A stretch of 60,134 nt of DNA from Thioalkalivibrio sp. ALE31 (lineage in GTDB: Bacteria > Pseudomonadota > Gammaproteobacteria > Ectothiorhodospirales > Ectothiorhodospiraceae): assembly GCF_000377405.1 (NCBI RefSeq), contig NZ_KB905028.1:1-60134 (forward strand). The letters are read 5' to 3'. The position numbers and the translations under genes are program-made. The notes below the pieces were generated by a model. It was given only the letters and a program-made list of their open reading frames with translations, was not told where the DNA came from and made no database searches. Of the stretch, positions 17,657 to 24,965 are shown in pieces; position 1 is the first letter of the stretch; every line of letters begins with the position of its first letter.

Positions 17657-18453
17657 GCGGCCTCCGACTCGGGGTTCTTGTGGCGCTCGTGGAGAAAGCG
17701 CAGCACCTCGGCCCGGTAGTGGTTGTAATCGGCGTTGTCGGCCATCGCCAGGCGCTCGCGCGGCTTCGGCAGGTCGATCTCCAGAATCTCGCCGATGGTC
17801 GCCGCCGGGCCGTTGGTCATCATCACGATGCGGTTGGACAGCAACACCGCCTCGTCCACGTCGTGAGTGACCATCAGCACGGTATTGCCCAGCTCCGACT
17901 GGATGCGCATCACCTCGTCCTGCAGGTGCGCCCGGGTCAGCGCGTCAAGCGCGCCAAAGGGTTCGTCCATCAGCAGGACCTTCGGCTCCATCGCCAGCGC
18001 CCGGGCGATGCCCACGCGCTGCTTCATGCCGCCGGAGATCTCGTCCGGGCGCTTGTCCAGCGCGTGGCTCATGCCGACCATATCCAGCGTCTGCAGGATC
18101 CACTCGCGGCGTTCGGCGGCGGACTTGGTGCCCTTGAAGGTCTTGTCCACCGCCAGCGCCACGTTGTCGCGCACGGTCAGCCAGGGCAGCAGGGAGTGGT
18201 TCTGGAACACGACACTGCGATCCGGACCCGGCTTGCTGACCTCCTTGCCATCCAGGATCACCGCGCCGGTGCTGGTCTCCAGCAGCCCGGCGACGATGTT
18301 GAGCACCGTCGACTTGCCGCAGCCGGAGTGGCCGATGATGGAGATGAACTCGCCGCGGTCCACGTGCAGGTCGACGTCGCGCAGCACCTCGCTGGCCGTC
18401 GGGCCTTCGCCAAAGGTCTTGTGGACGTGTTCGATGGAGAGATAGCTGGTCAT
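17653..18453 (-). CDS. nrtD: Nitrate ABC transporter, ATP-binding protein
   Basis: A 266-residue ABC ATPase: Walker A GHSGCGKST near residue 42, Q-loop VVFQNHSLLPWL, signature ISGGMKQR near residue 140, Walker B VLLMDEPFGALDALT and the H-loop MVTHDVDEAVLLS. The C-terminal RERLAMADNADYNHYRAEVLRFLHERH is typical of nitrate/sulfonate/taurine-type importers such as NrtD/NasD. There is no NrtC fusion. It lies 26 bases after the permease gene and overlaps nirB. Confidence 0.93.
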   Translation of the reverse strand: MTSYLSIEHVHKTFGEGPTASEVLRDVDLHVDRGEFISIIGHSGCGKSTVLNIVAGLLETSTGAVILDGKEVSKPGPDRSVVFQNHSLLPWLTVRDNVALAVDKTFKGTKSAAERREWILQTLDMVGMSHALDKRPDEISGGMKQRVGIARALAMEPKVLLMDEPFGALDALTRAHLQDEVMRIQSELGNTVLMVTHDVDEAVLLSNRIVMMTNGPAATIGEILEIDLPKPRERLAMADNADYNHYRAEVLRFLHERHKNPESEAA

Positions 18454-18479
18454 GATGATTCTCCTTTGAGGGGGCCGGC

Positions 18480-19418
18480 TCAGCCGGCCTGCGTGCCGCG
18501 GGTGACCCAGTTGCCGACGATCGCGACCAGACGGTCGAGGAAGAACCCGACCAGGCCGACGTAGACCAGGGCCAGCACGATGTCGCTGAGCATGGAGGCG
18601 TTCCAGGCATCCCAGATGAAGAAGCCGATGCCGACCCCGCCGATCAACATCTCGGCGGCAACGATCGCCAGCCAGGCGAGGCCGATGCCGATGCGCAGAC
18701 CGGAGAAGACATACGGCGCGGCGGCCGGGAGCATGATCTTGGTGAAGTACTCGAAGCCGTTCAGACGCAGCACGCGGGCCACGTTCACGTAGTCCTGCGA
18801 GATGTTCCGGATGCCGACCGAGGTGTTGATGATGATCGGCCAGATCGCGGTGATGAAGATCACGAAGATGGCCGACGGGTTGCTGGCCTGGAAGGCAGCC
18901 AGGGAGATCGGCAGCCAGGCCAACGGCGGTACAGTGCGCAGCACCTGGAACAGCGGGTCCAGCCCGCGCATCGCCCAGGTGGACTGGCCGACCAGCACGC
19001 CGAGACCGATCCCGGCGACCACCGCCAGGGCGTAGCCGTAGGCCACACGTTCCAGGCTGGCGAGCAGCTGCCAGGCCATACCCACGTCGTTGCCGCCGTA
19101 GTCATAGAACGGATTGACGATCAGTTCCCAGGTGTCGGAGATCACCTGACTCGGGCCGGGCAGTACGGCTCCCTGGGAGGACGTCATCATTTCCCACAGA
19201 AACAAAAAAATCGCGGTCACGATCACCGGGGGCAGCACCACGGTGGCCGCGTGGCGCATACGCCGGCCCCAGAGCCCGGGGTCGGGCGGCGGGGCACCGC
19301 CGGAACGGGCCGGCGGCGGGGCCGAGCGGGCCACCGGGGCCGTGGAGGTCTCCGCGGCCGCCGGACGTTCGCGCCCGGCGCCGAAGGTCATGTTGCGATC
19401 GAGAATGGCACTCATCAT
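18480..19418 (-). CDS. nrtB: Nitrate ABC transporter, permease
   Basis: A 312-residue membrane protein. A Pro/Ala-rich cytoplasmic start of about 50 residues precedes the first helix (AATVVLPPVIVTAIFLFLWE). The binding-protein-dependent permease domain carries GQSTWAMRGLDPLFQVLRTVPPLAWLPI and the IWPIIINTSVGIRNI segment, then ARVLRLNGFEYFTKIMLPAAAPYVFSGLRIG, the EAA-like loop that contacts the ATPase. AGAGGA precedes the ATG. It stands between nrtA and nrtD. Confidence 0.93.
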   Translation of the reverse strand: MMSAILDRNMTFGAGRERPAAAETSTAPVARSAPPPARSGGAPPPDPGLWGRRMRHAATVVLPPVIVTAIFLFLWEMMTSSQGAVLPGPSQVISDTWELIVNPFYDYGGNDVGMAWQLLASLERVAYGYALAVVAGIGLGVLVGQSTWAMRGLDPLFQVLRTVPPLAWLPISLAAFQASNPSAIFVIFITAIWPIIINTSVGIRNISQDYVNVARVLRLNGFEYFTKIMLPAAAPYVFSGLRIGIGLAWLAIVAAEMLIGGVGIGFFIWDAWNASMLSDIVLALVYVGLVGFFLDRLVAIVGNWVTRGTQAG

Positions 19419-19463
19419 CGAATCCTCTTGAATCGTCTGTGCAGGTGTCGGCGGGCCGCCGCG

Positions 19464-20768
19464 TCAGGACGCGATCGCCTTGATCTCCAGGCTGTCGAGG
19501 TAGGCCTGCGGGTCTTCCGGGTCGAAGACCTTGCCGTCGAAGAACGTTTCCTGGCCGCGCGAGGTGGATTCGGGGATGTCGGCCGAATCGATGCCAAGCG
19601 TGTCGGCCGCCTCGCGCCAGATATCCTCGCGGTTGACCTCGTCTACCAGGGCCTGCATGTCGAGATCCGGCGGCAGGTAACCCCAGCGGATGTCCTCGGT
19701 AAGGAACCACAGGTCGTGGCTCTTGAAGGGATAGGAGGCCTGGTCCTTCCAGTAGCGCATCTGGTCGGGGTGGTCCTCGACCACGCGGCCGGTGCCGTAG
19801 TCGAAGTTCCCCTGCATGCGATCGATGATGTCGGCGTACGGGGCGTGGATGTAGCGCCGGCGCGAACAGATCTCGGCGACCTCTTCCTTGTTCGCCGGAT
19901 CCTCGCAGTACATCTGCGCCTCCATTACCGCCATTGTCAGGGCGCGGGCCGCATTCGGATTGGCTTCCACCCAGTCCGCGCGCATCCCCAGCGCCTTTTC
20001 CGGGTGGTTGTGCCAGAGCTCGCCGGTGGTGTTCGCGGTGTAGCCGATGCCCTGGTTGATCAGCTGCATGTTCCAGGGCTCGCAGACACAGAAGGTGTCC
20101 ATGGAACCGACGCGCATGTTGGCGACCATCTGCGCCGGCGGGACGACGATGGTGGCGATGTCGCGATCCGGGTCGATCCCACCGGCGGCCATCCAGTAGC
20201 GGATCCACAGGTCATGGGTCCCGCCGGGAAAGGTCATCGCCGCGCGGATGTCGTCACCGCCGGCGGCCTTCTCGGCGAGCGCGCCCTTGAACTCGGTCGT
20301 GTCGGTCCCGACCTTCAGGTCCGCGTACTCGTCGCCCACCGAGATGCACTGCCCGGCCAGGTTCAGCCGCGCGAGGATCGTCATCGGCGTGCCACGGCGG
20401 TGGATCAGGTAGGGCATCGGCGTCAGGATGTGCGAGCCGTCGATACCGCCGCGGCGCGAGCCCAGTTCCAGGTTGTCGCGCACCGTGCCCCAGGAGGACT
20501 GCTTCAGCACCTGCACGTCGGGCATGCCATGGGCGGCGAAGAAGCCCTTCTCCAACGCGACGAACAGCGGCGCGGCGTCGGTCAGGGCAATAAAGCCCAG
20601 CTTCGCCTCGGTCGTCTCCGGCTTGCCGTTGCCGGCCTTCGCATAGCCCCACGGCGCGGCCCCGGAAACACCCAGCGCGGTCGCGCCGATCCCGGCGGCC
20701 ATGCCGCCCAGGAAACGCCGGCGCGACAGGCCGGAGGTCTTTTTCGTGTCATTCGTGTGATCGGTCAT
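19464..20768 (-). CDS. nrtA: Nitrate ABC transporter, substrate-binding protein
   Basis: A 434-residue binding protein of the NrtA/CmpA family with a twin-arginine signal (SGLSRRRFLGGMAAGIGATALG). Typical segments are TEAKLGFIALTDAAPLFVALEKGFFAAHGM, LGSRRGGIDGSHILTPMPYLIHRR, NLAGQCISV, FPGGTHDLWIRYWMAAGGIDPDRD and VGSMDTFCVCEPWNMQLI. It captures nitrate or nitrite outside the membrane. The ATG at 20768 is used because the open frame upstream runs into the regulatory leader. First gene of the operon. Confidence 0.94.
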   Translation of the reverse strand: MTDHTNDTKKTSGLSRRRFLGGMAAGIGATALGVSGAAPWGYAKAGNGKPETTEAKLGFIALTDAAPLFVALEKGFFAAHGMPDVQVLKQSSWGTVRDNLELGSRRGGIDGSHILTPMPYLIHRRGTPMTILARLNLAGQCISVGDEYADLKVGTDTTEFKGALAEKAAGGDDIRAAMTFPGGTHDLWIRYWMAAGGIDPDRDIATIVVPPAQMVANMRVGSMDTFCVCEPWNMQLINQGIGYTANTTGELWHNHPEKALGMRADWVEANPNAARALTMAVMEAQMYCEDPANKEEVAEICSRRRYIHAPYADIIDRMQGNFDYGTGRVVEDHPDQMRYWKDQASYPFKSHDLWFLTEDIRWGYLPPDLDMQALVDEVNREDIWREAADTLGIDSADIPESTSRGQETFFDGKVFDPEDPQAYLDSLEIKAIAS

Positions 20769-20938
20769 TGCGGGTTCACTCCCCTTGTCAGCAAACACAT
20801 CCCAAAAACGAAAAAAGGCGTCACATCAGCCCGGCCGCGTTTGCAGCCGGGTGATGGACGCCTTTGTCCAGTCCCTTGGGAGGCCCGGTCGTCGGGTCTC
20901 CCTGTTGTCAGGCGACGAACCGCCGTTGGCTCGTCTTG
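20769..20938 (-). promoter_or_regulatory. nrtA leader RNA with ANTAR-type hairpin and attenuator
   Basis: About 170 untranslated bases separate the inferred start near 20938 from the nrtA ATG. Near the 5' end a hairpin (20914-20935) has an eight-pair stem and the hexaloop AACGGC, with A at loop position 1 and G at position 4, the signature bound by ANTAR proteins. A second hairpin (20878-20902) follows, with an ACGAC loop. Then comes an intrinsic terminator. The neighbouring gene nasR codes for a NIT-ANTAR protein, so nitrate-dependent antitermination is the likely mechanism. Confidence 0.75.
20811..20862 (-). terminator. Intrinsic terminator in the nrtA leader (attenuator)
   Basis: On the minus strand GGCGTC..ATCA, a CCCGGC stem and their complements GCCGGG, TGAT and GACGCC form a long hairpin (20862-20817), followed directly by TTTTTTCGTTTTT. 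It lies in front of nrtA and not behind a gene, so it must be bypassed for operon expression. Confidence 0.9.
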
Positions 20939-20947
20939 CCGATACTC

Positions 20948-20965
20948 CTGCAGGAGGTGTGCCAA
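20948..20965 (-). promoter_or_regulatory. Sigma-54 promoter of the nitrate operon
   Basis: Read on the minus strand, TTGGCACACCTCCTGCA has the -24 GG and -12 GC dinucleotides separated by exactly ten bases, and matches TGGCAC-N5-TTGCA except for one base. Its predicted start lies about three bases before the first leader hairpin. Confidence 0.8.
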
Positions 20966-21086
20966 TTAGCCGTTGCTAATCGACCCCGCCAGAAACAATC
21001 GCGCCATGGCGCGGGAAAATCGGATGGTTCGCCGTATGGAGTCGAACGCTTTCGGAAAACCCGGCGTCCGGGAGACGATCCGCAAG

Positions 21087-21133
21087 GCACCATACTGGGG
21101 CGCGCTTGCGGTGCAGATGAACCGCGCTGGTGC
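21087..21133. promoter_or_regulatory. Two NtrC-like binding sites
   Basis: GCACCATACTGGGGC (21087-21101) matches 11 of the 12 defined bases of GCACCA-N3-TGGTGC; GAACCGCGCTGGTGC (21119-21133) matches 10 of 12. Their centres are 32 bases apart, three helical turns, as in the paired NtrC sites of glnA. They lie roughly 155-190 bases upstream of the inferred transcription start. Confidence 0.65.
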
Positions 21134-21140
21134 ACAACCT

Positions 21141-21217
21141 GTAGGATCCGCCCTGGCGGCGAAGCCCCTGCCAGTGTCCGCCACTGGCAGGGGCTTCGCG
21201 GGCAAGCCCGCTCCCAC
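21141..21217. repeat. REP-like palindromic element B
   Basis: Perfect 17-base arms (21160-21176 and 21182-21198, beginning CGAAGCCCCTGCCAG) with a five-base loop form the core; the right flank ends GCGGGCAAGCCCGCTCCCAC, shared with element C. It lies between nasR and the NtrC-like sites and could end the nasR transcript. Confidence 0.75.
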
Positions 21218-21257
21218 AGAGGCGCCGCCCACCGGCATCCGTTTCCCGGAGAATGGG

Positions 21258-22571
21258 CTACAGGCCGCCCTTGCCCAGCAGGTCGGACATCGCGACGGTC
21301 GCCTCGGCGACCTCGGCGAGGCGCCGGTTCTGGTTCATCGCCGTCTGGCGCAGGAGCTTGTAGGCCTGATCCTCGCTGAGGCCGCGGTGCTGGATCAGCA
21401 GCGCCTTGGCACGCTCGATGGTCTTGCGCTCGGCCAGGGCCTGGCGTGCCGCATGCAGCTCGTCCTCCACCGACTGCAGCCGGGCCGCCTGGCGCTGCAC
21501 CAGGTCCATCACCGAGTGCCCGACAATGGGTACGTTGAGTGCGGCATCGCCCTCCTCCTGCGCGGGCTCCAGGCCCTCCGGCGCCCCAAAGAACACCGCA
21601 TACGGCACGCTGTCGCGCAGCTCCGACTCGGCGAGCTGCGCGACCCGGTCACGCACCGCGCCGAGGTCCGCGCGATCCGCCGTGATGCGTGCCGAGCAGC
21701 ACTCGTTCAGGTGCATCTCCAGCAGATCCTCGATCTCCTTCATCGCGTCGATGCGCGCGGTGGTACAGGCAAACCATTCCTCGGCCCGGGCGGGGTCGTG
21801 GTGCCCGGAAGCCTCGGTACAGGCCCGACGGCGAAGGCGCTCGATGTCGGCGGCGAAGGCCGCCGTCTGCAGCTCGCGCCAGGCGGCACAGGCCGCCGGT
21901 GCCGCGAACTCGGAGAAGATGCGGAACGCCCGTTCCTGGGCATCGATCCGATGGACCAGCGCCTGGCGCAGTTCGGGCTCGAAGTTCGCGGCGCCAAACC
22001 CGGCGGCCCCGATCGCGCGCTCCTGCCCTGCCAGTTCCTTGCCCTGCATGAAGTTCAGCAGGGCCACCAGGGCCCGCGAGACCTCGGGATCGGTCGCCGA
22101 ATCCGCAGCCTCGAACACCAGGGCCATCAGGGCGCGAATCAGCTCGCTGAAGCCGCGGGTCGAGTCCATCGGGCTCAGGGTCAGCTCCAGGACCTCCTCG
22201 CGCAGGCTGCCCAGGCCGGACAGGCCATGCAGCGCCAGCGCCATGCGCCCCAGCAGCCGACTGCGGCCATGGGCGCAGGCGTCCGGGGCCAGCCAGCCAT
22301 CCAGGTGCTCGCGGAACGCGGCCGCGGCGGCGTCCGATTCGGCCCGGTACTGCTCCAGTTCGCGGGTATAGCGCTGGCCGCCGGACCCGATCCAGAGGCT
22401 GGAGGCCCCGCGCTCGCGCTGCAGGGCATGCACCAGCGCGCGGATGCGCCCGACCAGCTGCACCGCCTCCAGCAGGCGCTCCAGGCTCACCACCTCGCAC
22501 TTGCGCGAGGCGACCAGGAAATCGCCAATGGACTCTTCGAGGGAAAAATTCGGGGATGTGTTCTGGGTCAT
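21258..22571 (-). CDS. nasR: Nitrate-responsive NIT-ANTAR antitermination regulator
   Basis: A 437-residue protein with a NIT (nitrate/nitrite-sensing) domain over residues about 30-330: LVGRIRALVHALQRERGASSLWIGSGG is the typical start with the conserved Arg residues, and ELIRALMALVFEAAD follows. The last 60 residues are an ANTAR RNA-binding domain (QALAERKTIERAKALLIQHRGLSEDQAYKLLRQTAMNQNRRLAEVA). In Klebsiella NasR binds the nasF leader in response to nitrate and lets polymerase pass a terminator. The same leader elements lie just downstream here. The ATG at 22571 is chosen; upstream frame runs through the promoter. Confidence 0.93.
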   Translation of the reverse strand: MTQNTSPNFSLEESIGDFLVASRKCEVVSLERLLEAVQLVGRIRALVHALQRERGASSLWIGSGGQRYTRELEQYRAESDAAAAAFREHLDGWLAPDACAHGRSRLLGRMALALHGLSGLGSLREEVLELTLSPMDSTRGFSELIRALMALVFEAADSATDPEVSRALVALLNFMQGKELAGQERAIGAAGFGAANFEPELRQALVHRIDAQERAFRIFSEFAAPAACAAWRELQTAAFAADIERLRRRACTEASGHHDPARAEEWFACTTARIDAMKEIEDLLEMHLNECCSARITADRADLGAVRDRVAQLAESELRDSVPYAVFFGAPEGLEPAQEEGDAALNVPIVGHSVMDLVQRQAARLQSVEDELHAARQALAERKTIERAKALLIQHRGLSEDQAYKLLRQTAMNQNRRLAEVAEATVAMSDLLGKGGL

Positions 22572-22605
22572 GCTCGTCGTCCGTGAATCACTCCCGGAAC
22601 AAACA

Positions 22606-22621
22606 AGCATGCGATGTGCCA
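22606..22621 (-). promoter_or_regulatory. Sigma-54 promoter of nasR
   Basis: On the minus strand TGGCACATCGCATGCT shows GG and GC ten bases apart, 14 of the usual consensus features including full TGGCAC. It lies 35 bases before the nasR ATG. No paired NtrC site was recognised upstream. Confidence 0.7.
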
Positions 22622-22644
22622 GTTCGACCGACTGACAGCGGGGG

Positions 22645-22680
22645 TACAAACAAAAACGGGCGGGGCATCACGCCCCGCCC
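22645..22680 (-). terminator. Intrinsic terminator after dsrE
   Basis: A perfect hairpin with arms GGGCGGGGC and GCCCCGCCC (22658-22680) is followed on the minus strand by GTTTTTGTTTG. It separates dsrE from nasR. Confidence 0.9.
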
Positions 22681-22698
22681 GCGGAACGGCACGGCCGA

Positions 22699-23055
22699 TC
22701 AGAAGCTCATGGAGCGGTCGAACTCGGCGACGGCCTGGACGTAGTGGCCCATGCCGGCCATCTCGGCGTTCGGCAGGAAGTTGTGCTCGCCGACGTCGCG
22801 ACCCTTGGCGCAGGCCTCGCAGGCCCAGAACGGGACGCCTTCACTCACCAGCGAATCCACGATGTCCTTCATTGCCGGCATGTTGTGGCCAACGATCTTG
22901 TCGTACACGTTGCGGTTGGCGATGTTCACGGCCTCGCCCTGCAGCCAGACGGTCACATCGTGGCCCTGCTGCTTGGCCACATTGGCGGCGATCATGCCAA
23001 GCGTGGCGCGGGTCGGGTCGTCGGTACCGGCGGTGACGGCAACAATAAAGCGCAT
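22699..23055 (-). CDS. DsrE-family protein
   Basis: A 118-residue protein with the DsrE/DsrF fold: RFIVAVTAGTDDPTRATLGMIAANVAKQQGHDVTVWLQGEAV at the start, then VPFWACEACAKGRDV, which places Cys residues where sulfur-carrying members have theirs, and MAGMGHYVQAVAEFDRSMSF at the end. Members carry persulfide sulfur or bind flavin; no other dsr genes are nearby, so it is a stand-alone copy. It is followed by a clear terminator, so it forms a single-gene transcript. Confidence 0.85.
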   Translation of the reverse strand: MRFIVAVTAGTDDPTRATLGMIAANVAKQQGHDVTVWLQGEAVNIANRNVYDKIVGHNMPAMKDIVDSLVSEGVPFWACEACAKGRDVGEHNFLPNAEMAGMGHYVQAVAEFDRSMSF

Positions 23056-23145
23056 GGGAGTCTCCCGGGGTTGAAAAGGTGCGAAAACGGTAGCGGCCGG
23101 TGATCGCGGCGTCGATTTCCCACAAGCGGCGGGGAAACACTCGGG

Positions 23146-23388
23146 TCAGGGGGTGCCGCGGGCCGTGACGCTGTTGCGGTAGAGCTTGAAGGCCATCAAC
23201 AGCCACGGTGTGGCGTGGAGGACCAGGTCAAGAATGTCCGGTAGCCGCGTCAGCTCACCGGCGAACAGCCAGCGCAGTTTCTCCGCGACATGCGGCTCGG
23301 GGATCCAGGGGGCCAGGCCGACGGTCGCAACCAGCAGTGCGAACAGCCAAAGGGGGGCCCGATCGACCCAGTAAAGGAAGCGTTTCAT
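23146..23388 (-). CDS. Small membrane protein of unknown function
   Basis: An 80-residue protein with two hydrophobic stretches (LWLFALLVATVGLAPW and LVLHATPWLLMAFKLY) joined by a charged loop (PEPHVAEKLRWLFAGELTRL). Similar small proteins are often labelled 'RND transporter' in related genomes without experimental support. The ATG at 23388 gives the shortest complete product; ATGs at 23397 and 23406 are also possible. It stands alone, about 90 bases from dsrE. Confidence 0.65.
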   Translation of the reverse strand: MKRFLYWVDRAPLWLFALLVATVGLAPWIPEPHVAEKLRWLFAGELTRLPDILDLVLHATPWLLMAFKLYRNSVTARGTP

Positions 23389-23483
23389 CGCGCGCATGCT
23401 ACCCAAGCCTCGTCAGCGCCGCAGCCCGGAGCCGCGATCGTCCTTGCCCGCGCGGACCGGGATGACTAGAATCCGGCCAGCTT

Positions 23484-23680
23484 CAGGGGAGTAGCGACCC
23501 GGGTGGCCTGGCCTCACCGGGGTCTGCATCAACAGATTCGATCCTCCGCCCGGAGGACCGTGGTGCAGACAGCCCCGCCGCCGATGCGGCACCGGGCCCC
23601 GCGAGACCTGTGGCATGGCGCCCCGATCCGTGGCCGGGTGGGTGGTGCGATGTCACATGTCTTGCCCACCCACCCGGCCC
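23484..23680 (+). promoter_or_regulatory. yybP-ykoY manganese riboswitch with expression platform
   Basis: The hallmark GGGGAGTAGC (23486-23495) is followed by a stem GTCTGCA...TGCAGAC (about 23522-23570) that carries TCAACAG, as in the E. coli mntP and alx leaders. Behind it a perfect 14-pair hairpin (arms 23632-23645 and 23666-23679) ends just before the GGAAGA ribosome site and the ATG at 23692. The downstream gene belongs to a family known to sit behind this Mn-sensing RNA. The 303-base gap before the gene is thus mostly this leader. Confidence 0.85.
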
Positions 23681-23691
23681 GGAAGACCGTC

Positions 23692-24249
23692 ATGGAAGCC
23701 CTGCTCGTCTCTACCGTCATCGTCGCCATCGCCGAGATGGGCGACAAGACCCAGCTCCTCGCCCTGCTCCTGATCTGCCGCTACCAGCAGACCTGGCCCA
23801 TCATCTGGGGCATCGTGGTGGCCACGCTGGCCAATCACTTCCTGGCCGCGCTGGCGGGCGTGTGGATCGGCGCCAGCATCCCGGAGGACTGGCTGCGCTG
23901 GGGCCTGGGGATCGGGTTCATCGTGATGGCCGCCTGGGTACTGGTCCCGGATGGCGAGGACGAGCTGCCGGCCGCGTCGAAGCACGGTGTGTTCTGGACC
24001 ACCACGGTGCTGTTCTTCCTGGTCGAGATGGGCGACAAGACCCAGGTCGCCACTGGCGCGCTGGCCGCGACCTTCGACAGCCTGATCCTGGTCGTGATCG
24101 GCTCGACCATCGGCATGGTGCTCGCGAATGCCCCGGTGGTGTGGCTGGGCCAGCGCTTCGCCTGCCACCTGCCCCTGCGGCTGTTACGCGCGCTCGCCGC
24201 CCTGCTGTTCCTCGCCCTGGGCATCGGGGTCCTGCTCGCCTGGGTCTGA
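23692..24249 (+). CDS. UPF0016 (TMEM165/GDT1-type) cation exporter, probably manganese
   Basis: A 185-residue membrane protein with about six helices in two repeats, each with the family signature EMGDKTQ (residues about 14-20 and 110-116). The first repeat is followed by LLALLLICRYQQTWPIIWGI, the second by VATGALAATFDSLILVVIGSTIGM. Bacterial members such as MneA export Mn2+. The Mn riboswitch in front supports that substrate. The ATG at 23692 is fixed by the conserved start MEALLVSTVIVAIAEMGDKTQ region and GGAAGA. Its end overlaps the end of the opposite TVP38 gene by 66 bases. Confidence 0.9.
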   Translation: MEALLVSTVIVAIAEMGDKTQLLALLLICRYQQTWPIIWGIVVATLANHFLAALAGVWIGASIPEDWLRWGLGIGFIVMAAWVLVPDGEDELPAASKHGVFWTTTVLFFLVEMGDKTQVATGALAATFDSLILVVIGSTIGMVLANAPVVWLGQRFACHLPLRLLRALAALLFLALGIGVLLAWV

Positions 24250-24960
24250 GGAAGATACTGAGGTCAGCGGCGCCTCGGTGTGCAGTGTCTTCTGGCCCAG
24301 CCAGATGCGGCGCACCAGACGCGGCAGCAACAACAGAAGCGCCAGCACCGCGAGCAGGGCCAGCCCCAGCTGGACCCCGCTGTCGGCGCCACTGGCCATC
24401 TCCCGGGTGGCGTGCCCCAGCCAGGCATAGGCGAACAGGCTGGGGATCAGGGCGACCATGGTGGTCAGCGCGAAGACCGGCAGCGGCAGCCGGACCAGTC
24501 CCAGGGCGTAGTTCGTCGGCGCGAACGGAAACACCGGCACCAGGCGGGTCAGGGCCACGACCCGCCAGCCCTCGGCCTCCACATCCGCCCGCAGCCGCGT
24601 GCTGCGCGGCCCCATGCGCGGGGCCAGCCAGGGCTGCAGCCAGGTACGCGCCAGCAGGAAGGCAATGACCGCCGCCAGGGTCGCTGCCAGCAGGCTGAGG
24701 GCGGCGCCGGTGAAGGGGCCGAACAACGCCCCGCCCAGCAGGATCCAGAAGGTACTGGGCAGCGGGAACAGGGCCAGCAGCATGAAGGCGAGCACGAACA
24801 CCAGATAGGCACCCGCACCCCAGCCCCGCAGCCAGGCCTCCACCTCGCCCAGCGGGAAGCCAAGGCTCGGCCACTCGGTGGTCAGCAGGATCCACGCCAG
24901 CGACACGCCGAACAGGATCGCCGCCACCGTCAGCCACCGCTTGTGATGCCGGATGCGCAA
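24184..24960 (-). CDS. TVP38/TMEM64 (DedA-like SNARE-associated) membrane protein
   Basis: About 258 residues with a first helix (WLTVAAILFGVSLAWILLTT), then the VTT domain: FMLLALFPLPSTFWILLGGALFGPFTGAALSLLAATLAAVIAFLLAR and VALTRLVPVFPFAPTNYALGLVRLPLPVFALTTMVALIPSLFAYAWLG. No ATG is available at the right place; a TTG at 24960, five bases after the rarA stop codon, is the most likely start. Family members act as lipid scramblases or unknown transporters. The acidic C-terminal tail overlaps the convergent UPF0016 gene. Confidence 0.8.
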   Translation of the reverse strand: MRIRHHKRWLTVAAILFGVSLAWILLTTEWPSLGFPLGEVEAWLRGWGAGAYLVFVLAFMLLALFPLPSTFWILLGGALFGPFTGAALSLLAATLAAVIAFLLARTWLQPWLAPRMGPRSTRLRADVEAEGWRVVALTRLVPVFPFAPTNYALGLVRLPLPVFALTTMVALIPSLFAYAWLGHATREMASGADSGVQLGLALLAVLALLLLLPRLVRRIWLGQKTLHTEAPLTSVSSSDPGEQDPDAQGEEQQGGERA

Positions 24961-24965
24961 CCCGG

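Noticed and set aside
20878-20902. Taking the second leader hairpin as a standard ANTAR P2
   Set aside because: Its loop is ACGAC, five bases, with G at position 3, not the A1/G4 hexaloop; kept only as a possible variant.
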